64,000 nucleotides of DNA from Schauerella fraxinea (GTDB taxonomy: Bacteria; Pseudomonadota; Gammaproteobacteria; Burkholderiales; Burkholderiaceae_B), in the NCBI GenBank assembly GCA_030849965.1, contig JAVDKL010000002.1, positions 372,001 through 436,000 of the forward strand, in the 5' to 3' direction. The number at the start of each line of letters is the position of its first letter. Within the stretch, counting starts at the first letter, position 1. The notes under the pieces were generated by a model. The model saw only the letters and a list, made by a program, of their open reading frames with translations, was not told the origin of the DNA and ran no database searches. Positions 1 to 7,893 of this stretch are shown piece by piece. A program made the position numbers and the translations under genes.

Positions 1-579
1 CGGCAGGCCTTTCAACTGTTTCACGTCAATGTCGGTCAGCCGTCGCGCGGCGGGTGAGAGCGCTTGCTTGGGCGAGACCAGCGATAAGCGCAACGCCGCC
101 AGTGGATCGACCACCAGATGCTGTGAGCGGCGTGCATCGTGCAATACCGCGATATCCACTCGTGCATTGGTCAGCCACTCATGCACATAGCCGCTGTAGC
201 CGGTCACGATGTTCAATTGAATGCGGGGGTGCTTCTGCCACAGGTCGGCGATCAACCGCATCCCGATCATTTTGCACAGGGTAGGCGTGAGCCCAACCGT
301 GACTTGGCCTGACGGCGATCGCTGATCGTCGTGAAATGCGGATACCACCGCATCCATCTGCCGCAATAGCGGGCGTAAGCGATCAAGCAGTTTTTCGCCC
401 TCGGGTGTGAGCGATACGCCGCGGCCGTTGCGATACAGCAAGGGGCAGCCGCATTCTTCCTCGAGCTTTCGTACTTGGCGGCCGAGTGCCGACTGCGCCA
501 CGCCGATCACGGAGGCCGCTTTGGAAAAGCTGCCGTAGTCGGCCACCTGGATCAGGTTTTCGATCTTTCTCAAGTCCAT
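1..579 (-). CDS. LysR-family transcriptional regulator (3' end off window)
   Basis: The frame is open from an ATG at 579 to the window edge (193 codons), so the C-terminus is missing. The first ~60 residues form a typical LysR winged helix-turn-helix (MDLRKIENLIQV, then FSKAASVIGVAQSALGRQV), followed by the wing and linker (PLLYRNGRGVSLTPEG) and the start of the effector-binding domain. It is transcribed away from the ThDP-dependent enzyme at 728. In this family that arrangement usually means the regulator controls its divergent neighbour and itself. The inducer cannot be read from the sequence. The family call is firm and the target is inferred. Confidence 0.93.
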   Translation of the reverse strand, partial: MDLRKIENLIQVADYGSFSKAASVIGVAQSALGRQVRKLEEECGCPLLYRNGRGVSLTPEGEKLLDRLRPLLRQMDAVVSAFHDDQRSPSGQVTVGLTPTLCKMIGMRLIADLWQKHPRIQLNIVTGYSGYVHEWLTNARVDIAVLHDARRSQHLVVDPLAALRLSLVSPKQALSPAARRLTDIDVKQLKGLP

Positions 580-633
580 TGCGCCACCGCCATCAAGTAC
601 TTGTGTGCGTGCAGTTTATGTATATCTGATAGC

Positions 634-651
634 CCAAGTATGCCTATTTGG
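634..651. promoter_or_regulatory. Candidate LysR operator (inverted repeat)
   Basis: CCAAGTA-TGCC-TATTTGG lies in the divergent gap between the LysR gene and the ThDP enzyme. It is an interrupted dyad with 7-base arms and one mismatch. Position and symmetry fit a LysR-type binding site. There is no second copy to support it. Confidence 0.35.
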
Positions 652-727
652 CACATCCGCAGCAATCTACACTGCGCTGATTCGAGGCCGATGGCCGGTT
701 TCTTTTCCTCATGAGGATGGCGTGCCG

Positions 728-2419
728 ATGACTGCGTTGACCAAGTTGAATACGTCCGCCCACGCCTTGCTCCATACGTTGACGGCAAATGGGGTCGACC
801 GGGTTTTCGTCGTTCCCGGCGAGAGCTACCTCGGCGTGCTCGACGCCTTGAGCGACTTTCCGCTGGTGGATGTGGTGACCTGCCGGCACGAAGGGGGCGC
901 GAGCTTCATGGCATGCGCCGACGGCAAACTCACGGGGCGTCCGGGCGTGGTGATGGTGAGCCGCGGGCCTGGCGCCACCAATGCCGCCATTGGCTTACAT
1001 GCTGCCCAGCAGGACGCCGTGCCGCTATTGCTGATCGTGGGGCAGGTGCCCAAGAAAGATCTGCGACGCGAGGCCTTTCAGGAAATCGATTATCAGCGCA
1101 TGTTCGGGTCGATCGCGAAGTGGGTGTGCGAGGTCACGGCCCCTGAAGCAATCGCCACAGCGGCCTTCAAGGCAATGCGTGTGGCCGTGTCGGGCACGCC
1201 CGGGCCGGTGGTGCTGGTGATCCCGGAGGATGTGCAGCAGCAGGCCGTGGCGCAACCTGAATGGATCGCGCCGCCGCCCTGCGCGACCCAGCCGGATGCC
1301 GCTGGGCTCGCGCGCGTGCATGCACTGATCGCGGCGTCGACGCGTCCGCTCATCATCGCGGGTGGTGCGTTCGAAGCCGAGGGCGGGCGAGATGCATTGT
1401 TGGCCTTGGCAGAAACCTTCCATATTCCAGTTGCAGTGGCGTTTCGGCGGCACGACGTGTTTCCCAATACGCATCCGCTATATGCCGGCAACCTGGACCT
1501 GGCCAATCCGGCCGATCAACTGGCGGCATTCGAATCCAGCGATCTGATTCTGGCGCTCGGCACCCGGTTGGGCGACGTGACGACGCAGGGCTATGCGTTT
1601 CCCCAGTATCCCAAACCCTCGCAACGGCTGGTGCATTGCTTTGCCGATGCCCATATCGTCAATCAGCATTTCGCCGCCGATGTGGGCTTGGTGGGCGACC
1701 CTAAAGCATTTGCGCAAGCCTTGTGCACTTTGCCTGTTGCCGGCGATCGGCCCGCGCGCGAGGCGTGGGCCGCGTCGTTGCGGGGCATCCACGAGCGCCA
1801 TGCGGCGTGGCCCGCGTGTGTCGCGCAGGATGGCATCCCCTTTGTCGACGTGGTGCACGCATTGGCCGACGCCGCTACGGACGACATGATGGTGTGCCTG
1901 GATGCCGGCACGTTTGCAGCACCCGTGTACCGGCACTTTCCCTTCGTCTATCCACAACGGTTGATGGCCTCGCAATCGGGTGCCATGGGCTATGGCGCGC
2001 CATCTGCGATCGCGGCACAACTGCGCCATCCGTCGGCGAGGGTAGTGTGCTTGATCGGCGACGGCGGCTTCATGATGACGGGCAATGAAATGATGGCAGC
2101 CGCGGAGCGGCAACTGCCGATTCTGTTCATTGTGTCGAACAACAATTGCTACGGATCGATCCGGCTGCATCAGGCGCGCACATATCCCGGCCGCTATGTG
2201 GGCACCAATCTGGCGAGCCCCGATTTCGTGATGATGGCGCGCGCGTTTGGCATCCAGGCGGAGTATGTGACGCAGGCCGACGCGGTGCGCGCCGCCATCG
2301 ATCGTGGATTAAGCGCACGTGCGCCCTATTTCATCGAGGTTCGCACGAGCTTGGCCGCGATTCTGCCGGATGGTGTGGACAGCATCGCCGGCTTGAGACT
2401 GCGGCCGAACGCGGCATAG
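728..2419 (+). CDS. Thiamine-diphosphate-dependent enzyme, acetolactate synthase-like
   Basis: 563 residues with the full three-domain layout of ThDP enzymes. The N-terminal PYR domain has VVPGESYLGVLDAL and the cofactor-activating Glu in CRHEGGASFMA (about residue 55). A central Rossmann-like domain follows, then the C-terminal PP domain with GDGGFMM near residue 443 and the downstream NNN of the ThDP/Mg motif. It resembles acetolactate synthase-like and benzoylformate decarboxylase-like paralogues rather than the biosynthetic enzyme, which is at 26958 with its own ilvH. The open frame extends upstream to 605, but the ATG at 728 starts at family-typical sequence and follows a GAGGATGG stretch. 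It lies beside a LysR gene and a catabolic cluster, so a 2-oxo-acid decarboxylase or carboligase role is likely. The substrate is unknown. Confidence 0.85.
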   Translation: MTALTKLNTSAHALLHTLTANGVDRVFVVPGESYLGVLDALSDFPLVDVVTCRHEGGASFMACADGKLTGRPGVVMVSRGPGATNAAIGLHAAQQDAVPLLLIVGQVPKKDLRREAFQEIDYQRMFGSIAKWVCEVTAPEAIATAAFKAMRVAVSGTPGPVVLVIPEDVQQQAVAQPEWIAPPPCATQPDAAGLARVHALIAASTRPLIIAGGAFEAEGGRDALLALAETFHIPVAVAFRRHDVFPNTHPLYAGNLDLANPADQLAAFESSDLILALGTRLGDVTTQGYAFPQYPKPSQRLVHCFADAHIVNQHFAADVGLVGDPKAFAQALCTLPVAGDRPAREAWAASLRGIHERHAAWPACVAQDGIPFVDVVHALADAATDDMMVCLDAGTFAAPVYRHFPFVYPQRLMASQSGAMGYGAPSAIAAQLRHPSARVVCLIGDGGFMMTGNEMMAAAERQLPILFIVSNNNCYGSIRLHQARTYPGRYVGTNLASPDFVMMARAFGIQAEYVTQADAVRAAIDRGLSARAPYFIEVRTSLAAILPDGVDSIAGLRLRPNAA

Positions 2420-2485
2420 CGCCGCCGACCGGTGGCATAACGCGGCCGACCGGTGGCATCCCTCGGCGTCCTGCGGCATAACGCG
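2414..2485. repeat. 21-bp tandem repeat at the 3' end of the ThDP enzyme gene
   Basis: Units starting GCATA/GCATC: 2414-2434 and 2435-2455 are nearly identical (GCATARCGCSGCCGACCGGTG), followed by a diverged 20-bp unit at 2456-2475 and a partial unit. The first unit includes the stop codon of the upstream gene. No coding potential is seen. Confidence 0.7.
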
Positions 2486-2600
2486 CCCCGCCTCTGGCCT
2501 ACCGGAAACTTTGCACCCGGCCTGCGCGCGAGGTTAAGGCTCACAATCCACCCGCCCAGGCGCCGACGCGTGTCGCCAGGATCCTGGGCCGGGTTCAGCC

Positions 2601-3419
2601 TTAGTTTTTGTAGCTCGGGTCTTTACGATCCATCAACCGAATCATCGCCGGCCATTCCAGTTCGCCGAAAGGCCGCCGCGTGGTCGGTTGATAGAGGTGG
2701 TGGGTCTTGTCGATCACGGCTTGCGGGGGCATCGTCAACTCACTGCCACAGGCCATCGCATCGACTTGCGACTTGCACGCCATCTCGAGCCAGTACAACG
2801 TATTGAAGGCTTGCGCGATGGAGGGGCCCACGGCAAGCAAGCCGTGATTGCGCAGGATCATCGAATCGTACGTGCCAAGATCGGCCACCAATCGATCGCG
2901 CTCGCTCAGGTCGATCGCCACGCTTTCATAGTCGTGATACGGAATCTTCGCAAAGCGCATCGCCGTTTGCGTGAGCGGCAGCAGGCCACACTTCAACGAC
3001 GAGATCGCCATGCCGGCGCGTGTGTGGGTGTGAATCACGCATTGCACATCATGTCGTGCCGCGTGCACCGCACTATGGATCACATAGCCGGCAGCGTTGA
3101 TGCCGTGCTCGGTGGTGTTGCCCAGCACGTTGCCCGCCAGATCGATCTTCACCAGATTGGAGGCCGTGATCTCGTCGTACATCAAGCCATACGCGTTGAT
3201 CAGCAGATGATCGTCGGTGCCGGGAATGCGCGCGGTGATGTGGTTGTAAATCAGATCGCTCATGCCGAAATGCGCCACCAGGCGATAGCACGCGGCCAAC
3301 TGCACGCGTGTTTCCCATTCCTGTTCGCTGAAGAGCGTGCTGACATTATCGGTGACGTTGTCCCTGCCGGTGCTCAATTGTGCGCTGTGTTGCCGACTTT
3401 GCGGTTGTGCCTGTTGCAT
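2601..3419 (-). CDS. Class II aldolase/adducin family protein
   Basis: 272 residues. It carries the class II aldolase/adducin signature: a metal-binding His pair in VIHTHTRAGMA (His130 and His132), NHGLLAVG further on, and an upstream YNHITARIPG segment. Members are zinc-dependent aldolases, epimerases or decarboxylases acting on small phosphorylated or hydroxy acids. This clade often sits in catabolic operons with Bug receptors. The start at 3419 follows GGAGACAAATAC on the minus strand. It is the last gene of a minus-strand run (enolase-superfamily enzyme, Bug receptor, Bug receptor, aldolase) and converges on the ThDP enzyme. Adducin-like proteins of this type are often over-annotated, so the reaction is not assigned. 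Confidence 0.88.
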   Translation of the reverse strand: MQQAQPQSRQHSAQLSTGRDNVTDNVSTLFSEQEWETRVQLAACYRLVAHFGMSDLIYNHITARIPGTDDHLLINAYGLMYDEITASNLVKIDLAGNVLGNTTEHGINAAGYVIHSAVHAARHDVQCVIHTHTRAGMAISSLKCGLLPLTQTAMRFAKIPYHDYESVAIDLSERDRLVADLGTYDSMILRNHGLLAVGPSIAQAFNTLYWLEMACKSQVDAMACGSELTMPPQAVIDKTHHLYQPTTRRPFGELEWPAMIRLMDRKDPSYKN

Positions 3420-3435
3420 GTATTTGTCTCCTTCT

Positions 3436-4464
3436 TTACTCGCTTGGTTTGACGTTGAATGCCTTGACGATTTTTCCCCAGGCGTCGTAGTCGGCCTTCA
3501 TGAAAGCACCGAACTCGGCCGGTGTATTCGTGGTGCGGACTTCCGCGCCCAGGTCGGTCAGCTTCTGCCGCAGGGCAGGATCTTGCAGGGTGGCGTTGAC
3601 TTCTCGAGCCAATCTATTCTGGATGGCGCTGTCGATGCCGGCCGGCGCGATCAATCCCAGCCACGCGCCCATATCGAAGCCGGGATACCCTTGTTCGGCC
3701 ACCGTGGGCACATCAGGAAATAGCTTACTCCTTACCGGCGTGCTCACCGCAATCGCCCGCAAGCGGTTCGATTTCACCATCGCCAGCGTCGACATCATCG
3801 TGTCGAAGGTCGAGGTCACGCGGCCGCCGATGATGTCGGTCTGTACCTGGCTGCTGCCCTTGTACGGGACGTGCGTCATGGTCGTGCCGGATTTCGCCAT
3901 CAGCACGGACATGATGAGGTGGCTGGTTGTGCCGACCCCCGTGGTGGCGTAGGTGACCGTGTTGGGTGAGGCCTTGGCTTGGGCGAGATATTGCGTCAGG
4001 TCCCGCGCCGGATTGTCCGGACTCACCACCAGCAGATAGGGCAGCCATACCAGCATGCCGATCGGCGCGAAATCCTTGCGCGCGTCATACGTCAGGTTGG
4101 AATAGACGTGCGGGTTGATCGCTTGCGGCGCCGAGGCGCCGATCATCAGCGTGTAGCCATCGGGCTTGGCGCGCGCGCCCATCGCCGCGCCGATCGAGCC
4201 GCCCGCACCGGGCCGGTTGTCGACGATGAATTGTTGACCCATACGTTGCGTGAGTTGCTCACTCAACATGCGGGCCACCGCATCCGTGGCCGTGCCGGGC
4301 GGAAAGCCGACGATGATTGTCACCGGCTTGGTGGGGTAGGCCTCCTCGGCGTGCGCGGCCCCGTTCGCTATTAACAGGGGCATCGCTGCGATAACGGTCG
4401 ACAGTGCGCCCAGCCAGGCGCGGCGCGCGGGCAGCCGTGTGCAAATAGATAAAGCGAAATGCAT
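3436..4464 (-). CDS. Bug-family tripartite tricarboxylate transporter substrate-binding protein
   Basis: 342 residues. A signal peptide (hydrophobic run near residues 20-35, AHAEE cleavage region) is followed by the Bug/TctC hallmarks: YPTKPVTIIVGFPPGTATD, IVDNRPGAGGSIGA, VPYKGSSQVQTDIIGG and FPDVPTVAEQGYPGF. These are periplasmic binding proteins for carboxylates. The open frame reaches 4704, but the ATG at 4464 has a GGAGA ribosome site and begins the signal peptide, so it is preferred. No TctA/TctB membrane subunits are nearby, which is usual for orphan Bug proteins in Alcaligenaceae. It is the first of two tandem paralogues, so the ligand is probably a carboxylate used by the neighbouring enzymes. 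Confidence 0.93.
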   Translation of the reverse strand: MHFALSICTRLPARRAWLGALSTVIAAMPLLIANGAAHAEEAYPTKPVTIIVGFPPGTATDAVARMLSEQLTQRMGQQFIVDNRPGAGGSIGAAMGARAKPDGYTLMIGASAPQAINPHVYSNLTYDARKDFAPIGMLVWLPYLLVVSPDNPARDLTQYLAQAKASPNTVTYATTGVGTTSHLIMSVLMAKSGTTMTHVPYKGSSQVQTDIIGGRVTSTFDTMMSTLAMVKSNRLRAIAVSTPVRSKLFPDVPTVAEQGYPGFDMGAWLGLIAPAGIDSAIQNRLAREVNATLQDPALRQKLTDLGAEVRTTNTPAEFGAFMKADYDAWGKIVKAFNVKPSE

Positions 4465-4661
4465 GACAAGTCTCCGATTCTTATTGATGGACTCGCCATG
4501 CGTTTCACCGTGATGGCGCGCCTGCCGCCTGTTTTGCCAGGCGTACAGGGCACGATTGCATGTCTGTTTCATTGCGACAAGCATGCGCGCGAGGTAGCAG
4601 ATAGCGCGGTTTTGCACAGATGGTCGGGTAAGGATGTTGCGATGACATGAGCGTGCGGCGA

Positions 4662-5642
4662 TTACTCCAGCGACACGTTCGCGGCTTTCACAACCTTTTC
4701 CCACTTGGGAATTTCACGGGCCACAAGCTGCTTGAATTCTTCCGGGGTGCTCGCCACGATCTCCACGCCTTGTTCGTTCACCTGCTTGACGACTTCGGGG
4801 CGTCGCAGCACGGCGGCCATGTCCTTGTTGACGCGAGCAACGATATCCTTGGGGGTGCCGGCCGGCGCCTGCACGCCAAACCACACGGTGACCTCATACC
4901 CCGGCACGCCTGCTTCCGCCACGGTAGGCACCTCAGGCAATTGCGTCGTGCGCTTGGTGCCGGTCACGGCCACTGCGCGCAGTTTGCCCGCCTGGATATT
5001 GGGCAGCACATTGGGCACGTTGTCGAACAGCACATCGATATCGCCGGCAAGCAATGCCGAGACGGCCGGGGCGCTGCCTTTGTAGGGAATGTGCGTGAGC
5101 TTGACGTCGGCCATCATCATGAAGAGCTCCATGGAGAGATGGTTGGACGAGCCCGCGCCGGTCGAGCCGAAGTTGATCTTGCCAGGATTCTTCTTCGCCG
5201 CAGCCAGCAGATCTGCCACGCTCTTGATCGACGAATCGCTGCGCACGGTGAGGATGTTTTGCGTGCTGCCCGCCCAGATCACCGGTTCGAAATCGCGCAC
5301 GGCGTCGTAGGGCAGCTTGGCGCCGTAGAGCGCTGGAAGCGCCGAAAACGGGAGCGGTGTGATCAGGTACGTGTAGCCGTCGGGCTTGGCGCGCGCCACA
5401 TACTGATTGCCGATCAGGTTGTTGCCGCCGGGGCGGTTTTCCACCACTACAGATTGGCTCCAGGCCTGCGTGAGATGCTGGCTCAGGATGCGGGCGAGCG
5501 TGTCGTTAAAGCCCCCCGGCGGGTAGGGCACCACGATCGTGGCCTGGTGCGAGGGGAAGTTCTGTGCCAGCGCGGTCGAGGCACTGCCAAGCGATGCCAG
5601 CGTCATGCACGCAAGTGCCAACGCCTTTTTCAGTCGTCTCAT
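4662..5642 (-). CDS. Bug-family tripartite tricarboxylate transporter substrate-binding protein
   Basis: 326 residues with a clear Sec signal (MRRLKKALALACMTLASLG, cleavage near ALAQ). Bug motifs are IVVPYPPGGFNDTLARI, VVENRPGGNNLIGNQY, HIPYKGSAPAVSALLAGDIDV and LPEVPTVAEAGVPGYEV. The start at 5642 follows GGAGACAGGA. It is a paralogue of the receptor at 3436 but clearly diverged from it, so the two may bind different acids. It lies between the enolase-superfamily gene and the second receptor on the same strand. A periplasmic location and ligand capture are family knowledge; the ligand is not known. Confidence 0.93.
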   Translation of the reverse strand: MRRLKKALALACMTLASLGSASTALAQNFPSHQATIVVPYPPGGFNDTLARILSQHLTQAWSQSVVVENRPGGNNLIGNQYVARAKPDGYTYLITPLPFSALPALYGAKLPYDAVRDFEPVIWAGSTQNILTVRSDSSIKSVADLLAAAKKNPGKINFGSTGAGSSNHLSMELFMMMADVKLTHIPYKGSAPAVSALLAGDIDVLFDNVPNVLPNIQAGKLRAVAVTGTKRTTQLPEVPTVAEAGVPGYEVTVWFGVQAPAGTPKDIVARVNKDMAAVLRRPEVVKQVNEQGVEIVASTPEEFKQLVAREIPKWEKVVKAANVSLE

Positions 5643-5686
5643 TCCTGTCTCCTCGGCCCTTGTTGAGCCTGTGTTTTATGGCTGTG

Positions 5687-5764
5687 CTTTGAGGCTTTGT
5701 TCCAAATCCATGTTCCGAGGCGTCACTTTGAGGCTTTGCTCTGAGGCTTCGTTCCGAGGCTTCG
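5687..5764. repeat. Six-copy 13-bp tandem repeat
   Basis: Six consecutive 13-bp units: CTTTGAGGCTTTG (5687), TTCCAAATCCATG, TTCCGAGGCGTCA, CTTTGAGGCTTTG (5726), CTCTGAGGCTTCG and TTCCGAGGCTTCG (ending 5764). The array fills the gap between the enolase-superfamily gene and the downstream Bug gene, inside a presumed transcript. Confidence 0.8.
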
Positions 5765-5792
5765 CTTCTATCGTTGCGACGCAACCCTGCGT

Positions 5793-6941
5793 TTAAAACT
5801 TCACGACGTAACCCGGCCCATCGATCAAGGGATACTGTTTGAACAGATCCTCATCCACCTCCACACCCAAACCGGGTCCCAAAGGCGGCTCGACGCAACC
5901 GTCGGCACCGATCTCGAAGGTAGCGCCGAACATGTCGCGGAACGGATTAAAGTGCGACACGCATGCCTCGAAGTAGCCGGCGTTCTCTGTGGCCGCCAGA
6001 AAGTGCAGGCTGGCCGCGTGATTCAAACCGGTGGCGGAGCTGTGCGCATGAATCGGGATGCGGAAAGCGGAGGCGAGCGCCGCAATGCGAATGCCTTCCG
6101 TGATGCCGCCGGTCTTGGACAGATCCGGCTGCCAGATCTGCACCGCGCCGGCTTCGAGCATCTGGGCGAACTCGAAACGCATGAAGTGGTTTTCGCCGGC
6201 GGCGATCGGCACCAGAGGCGTGATCTTGGCGGCTTCGCGATACGAGGCGAAGTCATTGCAGGCAAACGGCTCTTCCAGCCAGCCGGCCTGCACTTCCGCC
6301 AGCACGGGCAGCACGCGGCGCGCTTGCGCGATCGTGTAGTTGGTATTTGCATCGGTGAGGATATCGATATCGTCGCCCAGCACCTTGCGCACGTGTCTGA
6401 TGCGGGCGATGTCGTCCTGGGCGGTGTCGCCGAAGCGCAGCTTGACGGCTTTGTAGCCGCGGGCCACATAGCTTTGGGCTTCGTCGGCCAAGCTCTCGGG
6501 CGGCTGGAAGCCCATTGCGATGCCGCCGGCATAGGCGGGAATACGGCGGCGCGACCCACCCATCAGCGCGTACACCGGCAGGTTCACGGCCTTGCCGCGG
6601 ATATCCCACAACGCCATGTCGATGCCGGAGTACGCGAGTGCGGCGCCGGCACCCAGGCCATGGCTGGAGAACTGCATGCGGTGAATGCGCTGCCAGGCAC
6701 CGATCACATCGGTGGCCTCCAGGCCGATGATGAGGGGGGCGAGCGTGTTGTGGATCAGGCTGACGATGGCGCCGGCGCTGCGTCCCGGATGGGCTTCGCC
6801 GTAGCCGACGATGCCGTCATCGGTTTCGACGCGCACGATAATGGCGTCGCGCTTGAGGGTGCTGCCGATGCCCATGGCAACAGTCTTGCCCTCAGGCAGG
6901 CGAAACGACAGCGGAATCGCCGTCACCTTGATGATCTTCAA
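5793..6941 (-). CDS. Mandelate racemase/muconate lactonizing enzyme-family protein
   Basis: 382 residues of the enolase superfamily. The N-terminal capping domain (IPLSFRLPEGKTVAMG, VGYGEAHPGRS) is followed by the barrel with GYKAVKLRFGD, the metal ligand in DILTDANTNYT, WLEEPF and AAGENHF, and a C-terminal HAHSSATGLNHAA. In the K-x-K position of the mandelate racemase subgroup the second residue is Arg (KLR), so the subgroup and reaction (racemase, dehydratase or cycloisomerase) stay open. The start at 6941 has a GGAGACAACATT ribosome site. It is the promoter-proximal gene of the minus-strand cluster with two Bug receptors and the aldolase, which suggests uptake and degradation of a sugar acid or similar carboxylate. 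Confidence 0.9.
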   Translation of the reverse strand: MKIIKVTAIPLSFRLPEGKTVAMGIGSTLKRDAIIVRVETDDGIVGYGEAHPGRSAGAIVSLIHNTLAPLIIGLEATDVIGAWQRIHRMQFSSHGLGAGAALAYSGIDMALWDIRGKAVNLPVYALMGGSRRRIPAYAGGIAMGFQPPESLADEAQSYVARGYKAVKLRFGDTAQDDIARIRHVRKVLGDDIDILTDANTNYTIAQARRVLPVLAEVQAGWLEEPFACNDFASYREAAKITPLVPIAAGENHFMRFEFAQMLEAGAVQIWQPDLSKTGGITEGIRIAALASAFRIPIHAHSSATGLNHAASLHFLAATENAGYFEACVSHFNPFRDMFGATFEIGADGCVEPPLGPGLGVEVDEDLFKQYPLIDGPGYVVKF

Positions 6942-7099
6942 TGTTGTCTCCTCGGATCGGTTACCAGTGGTCCGTTCTCATGTGACTTCGGTATAACACG
7001 CAGCGCTCTTGGTGCGATGCAGAAGCGATATCGGGAGGATGGGGGATTGTGTCGTGGGTGTGTAGCCAATTACCAGACAGATGAACGTTTTCAGATATT

Positions 7100-7128
7100 T
7101 TCATACCCATAATAATTACGGGTATGAA
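7100..7128. promoter_or_regulatory. Perfect inverted-repeat operator of the TA-like pair
   Basis: TTCATACCC (7100-7108), an 11-base AT-rich spacer, then GGGTATGAA (7120-7128): a perfect 9-bp dyad. It lies 18 bp upstream of the preferred start of the DUF4258-like gene, so it probably overlaps the promoter and serves as the binding site of the helix-turn-helix partner. Confidence 0.7.
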
Positions 7129-7146
7129 GAGCCGCTTCCCTTTCGA

Positions 7147-7503
7147 ATGAACGATGCAACGGTCCTTAGGATCGTGCGCAAGCTCGCAACTGACTCAATG
7201 AATGTACGACTTTTGTCGCACGCGAAGCTGCGCATGCGCCAACGCCGAATCACCATGACGCAGGTGTACGCGTGCCTATGTCAAGGTGTCATTGCCGAGC
7301 CTACCCACCAGGATGTCAGGGGGGATTGGCGTTTCACCCTGACGCATCGGCACGCGGGAGACATCGTCATTGTTGCTGGTGCAATCAAAAAAGATGACAA
7401 CGGCGAGTGGGTCGCAGTCATCACCGTTTTCTTAGAGGGTGATATCCATGTATCACTACACAGAATCAGGACTTCGAAACATTTATCTTTCGAATGGGTA
7501 TAA
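7147..7503 (+). CDS. DUF4258-like small protein, putative toxin
   Basis: 118 residues. The segment LLSHAKLRMRQRRITMTQVYACL resembles the start of DUF4258 proteins, where an SxHAxxRMxxRxI motif precedes a small RelE-like alpha/beta fold; GDWRFTLTH and DIVIVAGAI fit the following beta strands. An upstream in-frame start at 7081 would place the perfect dyad inside the coding region, so the ATG at 7147 is preferred; 7198 is a further option. The next gene encodes a helix-turn-helix protein and overlaps it by 56 bp. The order resembles the reverse-order toxin-antitoxin pairs of the MqsR/HigB type. The toxin role is an inference from this context. Confidence 0.7.
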   Translation: MNDATVLRIVRKLATDSMNVRLLSHAKLRMRQRRITMTQVYACLCQGVIAEPTHQDVRGDWRFTLTHRHAGDIVIVAGAIKKDDNGEWVAVITVFLEGDIHVSLHRIRTSKHLSFEWV

Positions 7504-7879
7504 GACCTTCCGGGACGATGACGGCACCGCCGTCTCGATAGCACACGCGGATGATTTACATCGTGTTATCGGAAGGTCCTTGGCAAGTAAGCCGCACCTG
7601 ACGGGCACTGAACTTCGCTATCTCCGCAAGGAAATGGGCCTGTCGCAGAAAAGGCTTGCCGATCTGCTCGGCACCTCGGAGCAAACGGTTTCGCTATGGG
7701 AGCGTCATGGCAGGATGCCAAAAGGATATGACCGATTGGTAAAGTTGCTCTACGTTGAATATCTCGATGGCAACGTTAAGGTTCAAGCCTGGATCGAACG
7801 GCTGATTGAACTCGACCTGCACCATCAGGATCGCGTAGTGTTTCAGACAACGAAAAGCGGCTGGAAGCTAGCCGCTTAA
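7448..7879 (+). CDS. Helix-turn-helix protein, putative antitoxin
   Basis: 143 residues. An N-terminal 45-residue module (MYHYTESGLRNIYLSNGYK) precedes an XRE/MqsA-type helix-turn-helix: LTGTELRYLRKEMGLSQ, RLADLLGTSEQTVSLWERHG. The C-terminal part is hydrophilic and helical. The ATG at 7448 has GAGGG eight bases upstream; a GTG at 7439 is possible. It overlaps the putative toxin by 56 bp, which implies coupled translation. In related pairs such proteins neutralise the toxin and repress the operon, and the perfect dyad at 7100-7128 is the obvious target. No zinc-binding Cys pairs of classical MqsA are present. Confidence 0.78.
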   Translation: MYHYTESGLRNIYLSNGYKTFRDDDGTAVSIAHADDLHRVIGRSLASKPHLTGTELRYLRKEMGLSQKRLADLLGTSEQTVSLWERHGRMPKGYDRLVKLLYVEYLDGNVKVQAWIERLIELDLHHQDRVVFQTTKSGWKLAA

Positions 7880-7893
7880 CGTTCAACGCGCGC

